DNA of 37,266 bases from Anaerolineae bacterium. GTDB taxonomy: Bacteria; Chloroflexota; Anaerolineae; B4-G1; SLSP01. This document shows, one piece after another, positions 26,578 to 33,972 of the stretch. A model generated the notes under the pieces. It had not been told where the DNA came from and searched no databases. It saw nothing but the letters and a program-made list of their open reading frames with translations. The stretch is from positions 1 through 37,266 of the forward strand of contig JAFGFI010000369.1 in the NCBI GenBank assembly GCA_016931185.1, read 5' to 3'. Each line of letters starts with the position of its first letter. Position 1 is the stretch's first letter. Position numbers and translations under genes: made by a program.

Positions 26578-26606
26578 ATTATACACTATAATCCCATCAA
26601 ATACAA
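26578..26606 (-). promoter_or_regulatory. Promoter of the division and cell-wall cluster
   Basis: TTGTAT (-35), a 17-nt spacer and a perfect TATAAT (-10) on the minus strand, about 95 nt upstream of the mraZ ATG and abutting the MraZ boxes. Confidence 0.75.
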
Positions 26607-26715
26607 TAGGGAATCCAGAAATTTCCGTAACGAAATCTGAAAAAAGTGATTTCAGTTTGTAACCAAATTGTAACCCAATTCATGATCAAATTTTTTCTTC
26701 ATACGCAAACCAAAC

Positions 26716-26743
26716 TTGTTTCTCTGACAGCCTTGACTATAAT
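26716..26743 (+). promoter_or_regulatory. Candidate promoter of nurA
   Basis: TTGTTT, a 16-nt spacer and TATAAT on the plus strand, about 35 nt before the nurA ATG. It is divergent from the mraZ promoter about 110 bp away. Confidence 0.55.
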
Positions 26744-26778
26744 AGGATTTTAAATCGAGCCAAACTTCAGGAGCATAT

Positions 26779-27978
26779 ATGTTACATATCGAACGCTTGA
26801 AATCGGCAATCAAGACCCTTGGGGCACACGCCTCAGTGCGCCACCGCACACAAACATCGGAAACCACAACCGCGCGAGCGTGGTTGACCCATATCCCTGC
26901 CCCGGAGGAATTACGCGCGTGTTTAGAGCCACTGACGCGACATCCTCACGCTACCCCCATTGCACTTCCGGCCACCGAGGACCCACTCACCACGCAATAC
27001 ATCCCCCCACTTCCTCACATCCCGCCATCGGGCACTACGGTCATAGGCGTAGATGGTTCACAAATTTATCCCGATCGGCACGCGCCGGTTCTTTATTATC
27101 TCATCCAGGTAGGCGCGTTGGTCTTCCGCTACAATGGACAGACACCCACCCCTCATAGCCGGGCGACTTTGTACTATGAGGATCACGATATTTATGAAGG
27201 CCCAGGACAACTGGTATCTATCCCTCACATTGGAATGCGGCGCACATTGGAAGAAATACGGTATCTGGTAACACTGACTGAAGCAGAGCATAAAGAAGAG
27301 GCATCTCCTCCCATTTTTACCCTGACAGATGGGCCATTACTCTGGACCGCCAGTAACCGGCCCGACCGTGAGGAAATGGAAGCGCAACGCAAATATTTGG
27401 CGACCTTATCGCACCTCTGTGATGCAGGCGGCGCACCGCTAGGCTTCATAGAACGTCCTGGAGGACGCTTCTTCATCGATCTGCTCTGGGCAGGACAATT
27501 AACCGCAGGCGGGTCCCTGCCGCCTGAAACCCTGGCCGAAGCTTATGAAAAGAACCCCTTGCAACACGTCACCGACGATTGGCTTATGCAGGTTATCCTG
27601 GAGCCTGGCGCGCGCACCGTTTGGCTGGAACGACGCTCCGATACCAATCAGGCGCATGAACAAGCAGGGCACTGCATCTGGTTTTGTTATCTCAATGCCG
27701 GTACGCCTGGTAACCCCGTTATCGCGCGGATAGAAGTTCCAAACTGGGTGGCGAAACGCGAGACATGGACTACCCTGCTACACTGCACCCTTTTACACCA
27801 GGCGCACATGCTGCAAGGGAATCCTTACGTACTGGCCCGCGCGCACGAGGAGGCCCTGGTCACAACCCGAGATAAGGCGGCCCTGGACGACATCATTCAG
27901 CGACAACTCTTAGAAGCCGGCATCGTCGCGCAAGCCTCAGAAAAAGCAAGGCAAAAATCTTATTTAGGAAGAAGGTAA
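26779..27978 (+). CDS. nurA: NurA domain nuclease
   Basis: A 399-residue protein of the NurA family. NurA enzymes are Mn-dependent 5'-3' nucleases that work with the hexameric translocase HerA in DNA end resection, best known from archaea. The RNase H-like metal motif VIGVDGSQIYPDRH (D92) and a second acidic motif TLTDGPLLW (D184) are visible. A C-terminal segment (RIEVPNWVAKRETWTTLLH) resembles the NurA end with its conserved basic residues. AGGAG lies 5 nt before the ATG. The next gene starts 6 nt after the stop and looks HerA-related. Whether it acts in repair or defence cannot be told here. Confidence 0.8.
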   Translation: MLHIERLKSAIKTLGAHASVRHRTQTSETTTARAWLTHIPAPEELRACLEPLTRHPHATPIALPATEDPLTTQYIPPLPHIPPSGTTVIGVDGSQIYPDRHAPVLYYLIQVGALVFRYNGQTPTPHSRATLYYEDHDIYEGPGQLVSIPHIGMRRTLEEIRYLVTLTEAEHKEEASPPIFTLTDGPLLWTASNRPDREEMEAQRKYLATLSHLCDAGGAPLGFIERPGGRFFIDLLWAGQLTAGGSLPPETLAEAYEKNPLQHVTDDWLMQVILEPGARTVWLERRSDTNQAHEQAGHCIWFCYLNAGTPGNPVIARIEVPNWVAKRETWTTLLHCTLLHQAHMLQGNPYVLARAHEEALVTTRDKAALDDIIQRQLLEAGIVAQASEKARQKSYLGRR

Positions 27979-27984
27979 TCATAT

Positions 27985-28611
27985 ATGACACACCATTCAG
28001 AAATAACGGCACAAGAAAACACCATTCGCATTGGTAATGTGCTACGAGCAGACATTCGTGGGTTCGTGATCGCCTCTCGTATCCCGGAACCCCAAGTTCC
28101 CACCTTTGGCACGTTCGTACGCGTACCCATCCAACAAGGTGAGGCCGATCTCATTGGCCTGGTTTATGACATCCGGCTCCAGGATGATCCATTCCTTAGA
28201 AACCTGGCGATCACTGTCGTGGAAGGAGATCCCCAGTATAACGAAATCATCAAAGATCAGCAGGAAAACCGCGCCTTACCGGTAGAAATCTCGGTCGTTG
28301 CAGTAGGGTATCACGACGAGGACGGATACCACTATGGATTGCCGCCACAACCGCCGATGATTCTCCACACGATCACAGTATGCAGCAAAGAAGAGGTACG
28401 CCATATCACCGAATCCCCCGACTTTATGCAACCCATTCTGGACAATCGGGATGTCCCTGCTGATGAATTAATTCCCAGGGCATTATTGCGCTCGTCAAAA
28501 CTGCGTCCAGAAGCCATTCGCGAGGACTTCTTATTACAGGCCGGGCGTTATCTGGCCCACATCTTAGGCCGCGATCCTATCCGGCTGGAACGTATTCTGC
28601 GCCACTTTTAA
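27985..28611 (+). CDS. HAS-barrel-like protein paired with NurA
   Basis: A 208-residue protein without a P-loop. Residues about 14-68 (IGNVLRADIRGFVIASRIP, then GTFVRVP and LIGLVYDIRLQDD) resemble the HAS barrel found at the N-terminus of HerA ATPases, which contacts NurA. The rest (ending in AGRYLAHILGRDPIRLERILRHF) I do not recognise. Its close coupling to nurA suggests a NurA partner or a HerA-like adaptor; the motor ATPase would then be encoded elsewhere. The N-terminal MTHHSEITA lies over a copy of the dispersed palindrome, so the true start could be slightly later. Family assignment is by pattern only. Confidence 0.55.
   Translation: MTHHSEITAQENTIRIGNVLRADIRGFVIASRIPEPQVPTFGTFVRVPIQQGEADLIGLVYDIRLQDDPFLRNLAITVVEGDPQYNEIIKDQQENRALPVEISVVAVGYHDEDGYHYGLPPQPPMILHTITVCSKEEVRHITESPDFMQPILDNRDVPADELIPRALLRSSKLRPEAIREDFLLQAGRYLAHILGRDPIRLERILRHF
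27993..28009. repeat. Palindrome fragment at the start of the HAS-barrel gene
   Basis: CCATTCAGAAATAACGG, an imperfect copy of the head, directly after the start codon. Confidence 0.5.
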
Positions 28612-28615
28612 ATAG

Positions 28616-28654
28616 AAAAAAAACCTGGTTCCTTCTAAGGAACCAGGTTTTTTT
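28616..28654. terminator. Bidirectional intrinsic terminator
   Basis: A perfect 13-bp stem (AAACCTGGTTCCT / AGGAACCAGGTTT) with a 4-nt loop, A-run on the left and T-run on the right. It lies between the convergent HAS-barrel gene and the ECF ATPase gene and should stop both transcripts. Confidence 0.9.
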
Positions 28655-30437
28655 AAGGTATTCTAAGTCCGGCTAACGCCTCTGCTACCGTCAACCAACC
28701 CGTATCGGGAAACAAACGCGCGATCTGTGGGATAAAGGGCAAAGAAGCTGTTTGTGGCGAGCCGAATACTTGCGCGGGTGGGCCATCCGCAACAACGTAA
28801 CCGCCCTCTAATACCACCACGCGGTCAGCGATAGCCGCCACCAATTCTACGTCATGGGTAGCCACCAGGATTGCCATTGGCGGCGCGCCGTCTACCATTG
28901 AGACATCATTGCGCCATGCCCACAACAAATCTGCTAACTGCTGTTTAGCGCCATAGTCCAAGCCACGTGTCGGCTCATCCAGCAACAGCGCGCCAGGACG
29001 TGTAATCATGATTGCCCCCATCGCTACCCGCTGTCGCTCGCCCACGCTCAAATCACGGGGATAGGCATCCGCCTTACCGGTCAGACCGAGCCGCGCCAAC
29101 AGCGCATTTAGTTCCACCGGACCATTCCATTCATCCAGATTATGATTATGAAGCGTAATCCGCAATTCGTCCCGCACCGTATCCGCAAAAAGCAGCGCGT
29201 TGGGGTCCTGGGGCAAATAACCCACCCTGCGACACACCTCCGCGACACTCTGCCGGGCAATACTGCGTCCCTCTACATACACGTGCCCCTGCTGTGGGCG
29301 CAACAGGCCCACCAAAGTCTTGAGCAATGTCGTTTTCCCCGAACCATTGCGGCCCATTAAGGCCACAATCTCACCAGGATAAAGCGTTAGATGCACCTGA
29401 TGCAACACTGCCAGGTATTCCTGATACCCCACGTCCAGTTTTTGTGCCACAAGGTAAGGCGCATACGAAGGTGGTGCATAAAACTGACGATCTGCCAATG
29501 GACTTCGCAACCAATCAATTTTACGGACAAAATGGCGTCCCTGCTCAACAGTCAACGGCAATGGCGACCATCCTAACGCTTTGCCCAACGCAACCACCGG
29601 TGGAATCAGTGCCATGTCCGAATAATGCCCCAATACTTCAGCAGGAGACCCTACTTGCAGCGGCTGTCCCGCATCAGGCAAATAGATGAGTGTATCCGTA
29701 AACGCCAACACCCGCTCTAAACGATGCTCGGCCAACACAATGGTCAGCCCGAACTCAGACTTGAGACGCACCAACGCCTGCAAAACCTCCTCTGCCGATT
29801 GAGGATCAAGTTGCGAGGTCGGCTCATCCAACACCAGGATACGTGGACGCAAGGCCAATGCTGCCGCTATCGCGACTCGCTGCTTTTCCCCACCGGAAAG
29901 CATCTCCAGCTTACGGTCGCGCAAAAGGTCAAGTTCCAGTGCAATCAACACTTCATCCACACGCTCACGCATCTCATTCCGTGGCATACCGGCATTTTCC
30001 AGAGCAAATGCGATCTCATCCTCCACGCAATCCAACACAAATTGGGCTTCTGGGTCTTGGAATACAAATCCTACCTGCCGGCTCATCACTTTTGGCGTAG
30101 CCACAACCGGGTCCAGGTCTCCGACCGTTATCCGTCCCGACAAAGTACCCCCACTGAAATGCGGCACCAGGCCATTCAAACAGCGCAACAGGGTGGACTT
30201 CCCCACGCCCGAAGGGCCTATAAGCAACGTTACCCCGCCCTCAGGCAACACAAAATTCACATCGTACAACGCGGGTTGCGAGGCGCCGGGGTAGGTATAG
30301 GTTACATGCTCGAAATGGATATAGGGAGAGGGTGAAAAAGAAGCAGGGGGGCAAGGGAGTAGAGGAGCAGAGGAGGAATAGTCACTTATTGACTGATCTG
30401 CCGATTCGATGTAACCGGTTGTCATTGGCGGGTTCAT
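28653..30437 (-). CDS. ecfA: ECF transporter ATPase with two fused ABC domains (EcfA1-EcfA2)
   Basis: A 594-residue energising subunit carrying both ATPases in one chain. First domain: Walker [11 protein letters not shown]-loop VFQDPEAQF, signature [10 protein letters not shown], Walker [13 protein letters not shown]. Second domain: Walker [11 protein letters not shown]-loop [10 protein letters not shown], signature [10 protein letters not shown] (variant), Walker [13 protein letters not shown]. The fused layout is known for some ECF systems. The start ATG overlaps the ecfT stop as ATGA and has GAAGGGGC upstream. A Ser/Pro-rich N-terminal stretch (to about residue 40) precedes the first domain. 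It is the last gene of the riboswitch-led operon. Confidence 0.93.
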   Translation of the reverse strand: MNPPMTTGYIESADQSISDYSSSAPLLPCPPASFSPSPYIHFEHVTYTYPGASQPALYDVNFVLPEGGVTLLIGPSGVGKSTLLRCLNGLVPHFSGGTLSGRITVGDLDPVVATPKVMSRQVGFVFQDPEAQFVLDCVEDEIAFALENAGMPRNEMRERVDEVLIALELDLLRDRKLEMLSGGEKQRVAIAAALALRPRILVLDEPTSQLDPQSAEEVLQALVRLKSEFGLTIVLAEHRLERVLAFTDTLIYLPDAGQPLQVGSPAEVLGHYSDMALIPPVVALGKALGWSPLPLTVEQGRHFVRKIDWLRSPLADRQFYAPPSYAPYLVAQKLDVGYQEYLAVLHQVHLTLYPGEIVALMGRNGSGKTTLLKTLVGLLRPQQGHVYVEGRSIARQSVAEVCRRVGYLPQDPNALLFADTVRDELRITLHNHNLDEWNGPVELNALLARLGLTGKADAYPRDLSVGERQRVAMGAIMITRPGALLLDEPTRGLDYGAKQQLADLLWAWRNDVSMVDGAPPMAILVATHDVELVAAIADRVVVLEGGYVVADGPPAQVFGSPQTASLPFIPQIARLFPDTGWLTVAEALAGLRIP

Positions 30438-31519
30438 CCAGTTTGCCCCTTCGCCTGCCATAACACCAGGAACACAGGTACAAGAAATCCCAAGAATAAC
30501 ATACCCACCAATGGCTTAAAAACAGGCCAGGTCAGCGCGGGATACGGCATATAGGCCAATGCTGACCCTTGGCGAAATAGTAAAGGTAAGAGTGCTATAC
30601 CCATTCCCAGCATCCCCCAGGTATCACAGGAGGTCCAAAGTTGATGGCGATAGGTAGTGTGTTGTACATTGCGACCTGCCAGCCACACACTTCCTACTAA
30701 AACCAATCCCCCCACGATCAATAGACTCCAGCCCCATAAAGGCAATTCCCACATCGTGAGTAATAACATCCCCACCAAGACTGCCATCAAAGCCCCTACC
30801 AAAGCCCACTGGATTGAATTGCGACCAGGAAATGGCGCGCCATTTATGGATGGCGTGCCATTTATGAATGGCGCGTGAGTATCACGTTCACTTTGCGCAA
30901 ATCCACGGGCGGTCATCGCTTCTGCCAGTTGCAACGCGCGTTCCATCCCTCCCACCAACAACGGAAGAAACAACGGCAACCAATCCCGTAGACCGCGCAT
31001 CTTCCGCCCGCGCACTGCTTGCGCATCCCGAATCTGCTCCAGTTGGCGCAGCGTCACCGGCACAAAAGTCACGGCAATGGAAATCACCACTGCCACGGGA
31101 TAAAACGCGCGGGGGATAAAACGAATCAGATCGCGGACCGGCAAAACCAGATTCAACACCGTAAATACGGCAAACAATGTACACAGTGTCAGTCCGTTCA
31201 ACAATCCATAGACCGCCGCCTCGGCAGTAATGGCTCCCCCAACTAAGGGAATACCCTCCGGAATACGAAAGAACACCGTTTCGCCAAAGTGGGAGACGAG
31301 CATATTGATAATGGCCGTCACCGGAACCACAACCAGGGCAAAGCGCAAAGGTGAAATAAGAATGGGGGATCTTGATAATGACGAACCTGGACGGTACATC
31401 GCTTCCACCACCAGCCCAAATTCGGCAAACAGCAGGAACAGGTACAGTGGATTTCGCGTACCCGACAATACCGCTACCGCCGCAACAAGCCAGGCCAACC
31501 ACGCGAGAGGATGCGTCAT
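30434..31519 (-). CDS. ecfT: ECF transporter T component
   Basis: A 361-residue membrane scaffold linking the ATPases to the substrate-binding S subunit. Six or more hydrophobic segments are visible. The two coupling-helix motifs are present as AVRG (about 168-171) and TARG (about 203-206). Directly after the second comes a 6-residue repeat ([16 protein letters not shown], about 215-230) encoded by tandem palindromes at 30830-30872; it is absent from ordinary EcfT proteins as far as I know them. The gene starts about 80 nt after the S component. Confidence 0.9.
   Translation of the reverse strand: MTHPLAWLAWLVAAVAVLSGTRNPLYLFLLFAEFGLVVEAMYRPGSSLSRSPILISPLRFALVVVPVTAIINMLVSHFGETVFFRIPEGIPLVGGAITAEAAVYGLLNGLTLCTLFAVFTVLNLVLPVRDLIRFIPRAFYPVAVVISIAVTFVPVTLRQLEQIRDAQAVRGRKMRGLRDWLPLFLPLLVGGMERALQLAEAMTARGFAQSERDTHAPFINGTPSINGAPFPGRNSIQWALVGALMAVLVGMLLLTMWELPLWGWSLLIVGGLVLVGSVWLAGRNVQHTTYRHQLWTSCDTWGMLGMGIALLPLLFRQGSALAYMPYPALTWPVFKPLVGMLFLGFLVPVFLVLWQAKGQTG
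30830..30872. repeat. Tandem palindromes in frame within ecfT
   Basis: AAATGGCGCGCCATTT is a perfect palindrome, followed by two 18-nt-spaced units GCCATTTATGGATGGC and GCCATTTATGAATGGC. The 18-nt period keeps the frame and yields a repeated six-residue peptide. Confidence 0.8.
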
Positions 31520-31581
31520 AGAGACACCACCGGGAAATCAGAAATGAGAAACGGGAAACATAATCCGCAATCCGTAATCCG

Positions 31582-31594
31582 CAACTCTTAACTC
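31582..31594. repeat. CAACTCTTAACTC repeat after the S-component stop
   Basis: Third copy of the 13-mer, 18 bases identical with the murD-end copy, just past the S-component stop codon. Confidence 0.6.
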
Positions 31595-31601
31595 CTAACG
31601 C

Positions 31602-32480
31602 TTAAGATTGAATAGTAGGGTTATAGGTAAAAGCGAAACGACGGTGGAAGCGCTGGAGGGCGTGTAAGGTTGGCGCGCCAAACGCTAAGATCATCACTAC
31701 ATTGCCGATGGCGCGGGCGCTATCCCAGAGCAGAGATGTGGCGACGTAAAAAGCTGCATATCGCTGCAACAATTCTGCTACAGTCAGTCCCATTTCCCAC
31801 GACTGGGCTGCTGTCCCCATCGTGAAAGGCCAGAACCACAAATTAATGAGTATTCCATAAAGCAAACCCCACACCCCCCCCACAAAAGCCAATAAGATTA
31901 CTTCAATACGATGACCCTCTACGTGGAACCCGCGCACCAAAGGGCGGAACAACGGCGCCGACAGTCCGGCCCAGCCCGCCGTGAACATCTGAAACGGCAA
32001 CCACGGCCCCACCCCGCCCGTAATCAATGCGGAGACTAACAAGGTGAGCGCGCCCAGCAGAAAACCAAAGCGGCCCCCATACACGTACCCTCCCAAAATG
32101 ATCAAGAAAAAGATCGGGCTGAATCCGGCTGGCCCGGGAATTGCGGTCTCTACAAATCGCAACACTGAGTTGAGTGCCACCAAAACGCCCAACAGCGCGA
32201 TAAATTTAGTACTGGCCGCATCGCGTGCCATGTCTGAACCACGCTGCACTTCCAGCAGCAACACGATAAAGCAGAAACTCACCAACAGGGTAAGCACTAA
32301 CGGGGAACTCGCTGCCCGGTTCGCCTCTGTCTGCCCGGCCACCCAGGCAGGCCAAAGCAAAGGATAGAGCAACACGCCGATACCGAGTACCATCACTAAA
32401 ATATAGATGATGAGGCTTAATGCTTGTGGAGCAGGTAACGTTATCCAGAAACGCAATACCCTTTCCAAATAGGATTTCAT
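31602..32480 (-). CDS. ECF transporter S component, predicted cobalamin/corrinoid specific
   Basis: A 292-residue integral membrane protein with about eight hydrophobic segments: two N-terminal (about 17-40 and 58-78) followed by a six-helix S-component core. The stretch GGVGPWLPFQMFTAGW resembles the GPW-x-P-x-Q-M motif of CbrT-like S subunits. It also shows PIFFLIILGGYVYGGRFGF, typical of ECF S subunits. Substrate is inferred from the cobalamin riboswitch and intrinsic-factor-like genes upstream, not from binding residues. The ATG overlaps the upstream stop as ATGA; a GTG three codons earlier, with GGTGGT before it, is an alternative start. Confidence 0.8.
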   Translation of the reverse strand: MKSYLERVLRFWITLPAPQALSLIIYILVMVLGIGVLLYPLLWPAWVAGQTEANRAASSPLVLTLLVSFCFIVLLLEVQRGSDMARDAASTKFIALLGVLVALNSVLRFVETAIPGPAGFSPIFFLIILGGYVYGGRFGFLLGALTLLVSALITGGVGPWLPFQMFTAGWAGLSAPLFRPLVRGFHVEGHRIEVILLAFVGGVWGLLYGILINLWFWPFTMGTAAQSWEMGLTVAELLQRYAAFYVATSLLWDSARAIGNVVMILAFGAPTLHALQRFHRRFAFTYNPTIQS

Positions 32481-33877
32481 CTTTGCCACTTTTGCACCAC
32501 CAGGTACCCGCTACCGATCAGCATCAACAGAAAGCCAAACGCCATATATCCCCCCCATACTTGCTCAAGCGTGGTCACCGTTGAAGATTCTGTGGTAGTT
32601 TCTATCACCCCTAACGTTGCGCTTGGTTCTATCGCGCCTGATAGTGTTATAACATTAGACTCGTCCAAATCCGGTATTACGGCCAATGGGGTCTGTAAGG
32701 GAGAAACCGGCAAATTGGAAGAAATAGGGGGCGACGCCGTCAGTGTAAAAGTAGCATCAGGGAATGAGGGAAGTGTTGGCAAGGGCGTCAACGTGGGACT
32801 TGGCGTAGATGTCACCGGACGCACCGTTGGGGAAGGCAAAGACATCATAGTCGGCGGGAGGCGAAGCGGTGCCGTAGGTGTGGCTAAGGGAGAATTCATA
32901 ACATTCCCGGACGATATACACGTGCCCGTCACATCCACCTGCGTGGAAAAGTTTTCCTGTGTATCGTCCAAATACACTACGCGCAGGACATACTGGAGCG
33001 TTTCACATGGGCAAACACTCATCGCACCGGTTCCCGGCATCCCCCGCTCATCTAAAAAGACGGCTTTTACCTGATCCGTCTGCCAACGCAATGTAGCACA
33101 TTCCCCTGCTTGAATCTCCGCCGGGTCACTCCAGAAATTAACATAGGGATTTGGCACAAACGTCCCTGTAGGCGACGGGGTCACCGTCGCCGTATCATTC
33201 GAAGAGGGGGTTAGCGTCTCTGTAGGTGTAGATATATCATCAGTAGGCGTTGGAGATGGTGTTTCTTCTGCTGCCGGACAAATATCCGCAAATGCCGCCG
33301 CCGGCGGCGGCGAACCGGGCGCGCCGCCCCAGAACCAGGCGTCTACATCTCCATCACCCACCTTATAGTTACTCGCGCCCCCATTCATCCCACCGGAATA
33401 TTCCCATCCTTCCTCCTGTAAATGCCAGTACGACCAATAAAGACATGTTTCTCCCTGACATTCACAAAAGCAATTTTCGGCATCACACCCCTCCCCCTCG
33501 ATTTTGCACACTGCCGCGCCTTCAGTAGGATGGTAGTCAAATAACACCGTCAACCCAGAGCGATGTAAAAGTTCCTCGCCGGAAATCTCAACTTCGCCAT
33601 CTTCTAATTCAACACAACGTGTAATCTGATCACCACTCCCATGGACAATCAACAACCCCACGCGATCCTGGGAAGAAGCCGCGCCTAGATGACTTCCACT
33701 CCATTCAAAAATGAGACCCCACAGACACAATATCCCCAACAACAGCACATAGAGCCTGATTTTAAAATCACCAGCGGATTTCGTGGATCTAGCAGATCTG
33801 CTATCTGCTGAATCCACGAATAAACCCGTATCCCGGATAAAAAATCGCCACACATTACGCTTGTTCTGATTCCACAT
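32477..33877 (-). CDS. Membrane-anchored, cysteine-rich protein with DUF4430-like and Ig-like domains
   Basis: A 466-residue extracytoplasmic protein. A membrane helix lies at about 40-58. A compact domain at about 72-185 follows, with ISGEELLHRSGLTV, eight cysteines over residues 88-200 (six of them between 124 and 145), YWSYWHL and DGDVDAWFWGG. This resembles the beta domain (DUF4430) of intrinsic factor-type cobalamin binders. After a Pro/Thr-rich linker, an Ig-like domain (about 245-320, DPAEIQAGECATLRW, VCPCETLQYVLRVV) and a second Pro/Thr linker lead to a C-terminal membrane helix (about 440-462). It is probably a surface corrinoid-handling subunit beside the ECF importer. The N-terminus crosses two repeats, so the start is uncertain; a TTG 10 codons upstream lacks a ribosome-binding site. 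Confidence 0.65.
   Translation of the reverse strand: MWNQNKRNVWRFFIRDTGLFVDSADSRSARSTKSAGDFKIRLYVLLLGILCLWGLIFEWSGSHLGAASSQDRVGLLIVHGSGDQITRCVELEDGEVEISGEELLHRSGLTVLFDYHPTEGAAVCKIEGEGCDAENCFCECQGETCLYWSYWHLQEEGWEYSGGMNGGASNYKVGDGDVDAWFWGGAPGSPPPAAAFADICPAAEETPSPTPTDDISTPTETLTPSSNDTATVTPSPTGTFVPNPYVNFWSDPAEIQAGECATLRWQTDQVKAVFLDERGMPGTGAMSVCPCETLQYVLRVVYLDDTQENFSTQVDVTGTCISSGNVMNSPLATPTAPLRLPPTMMSLPSPTVRPVTSTPSPTLTPLPTLPSFPDATFTLTASPPISSNLPVSPLQTPLAVIPDLDESNVITLSGAIEPSATLGVIETTTESSTVTTLEQVWGGYMAFGFLLMLIGSGYLVVQKWQR
33779..33821. repeat. Palindromic element within the N-terminal codons of the cysteine-rich protein
   Basis: TTCGTGGAT (33780-33788) and ATCCACGAA (33812-33820) flank an inner palindrome AGCAGATCTGCT. 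It is read in frame as a Ser/Ala/Asp-rich stretch (residues about 20-34) just before the membrane helix. Confidence 0.65.
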
Positions 33878-33882
33878 ATTGC

Positions 33883-33898
33883 CCCATTCAGAAATGGC
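33883..33898. repeat. Palindrome copy upstream of the cysteine-rich protein
   Basis: CCCATTCAGAAATGGC, core CCATT-CAGA-AATGG intact. If translated from the upstream TTG it would give A-I-S-E-W, as in MurC. Confidence 0.75.
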
Positions 33899-33910
33899 CG
33901 CTCTCAAACA

Positions 33911-33943
33911 AACTCTGGCGCGGGGAATATCCGCGCCAGAGTT
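33911..33943 (-). terminator. Hairpin between the two binding-protein genes
   Basis: A perfect 13-bp GC-rich stem (AACTCTGGCGCGG / CCGCGCCAGAGTT) with a 7-nt loop, followed on the minus strand by TGTTTGAG. It could be a partial terminator or an RNA-stabilising hairpin lowering expression of the membrane genes relative to the secreted protein. Confidence 0.55.
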
Positions 33944-33972
33944 ATTTTACCATATTATTGCCAGAAAGAATC

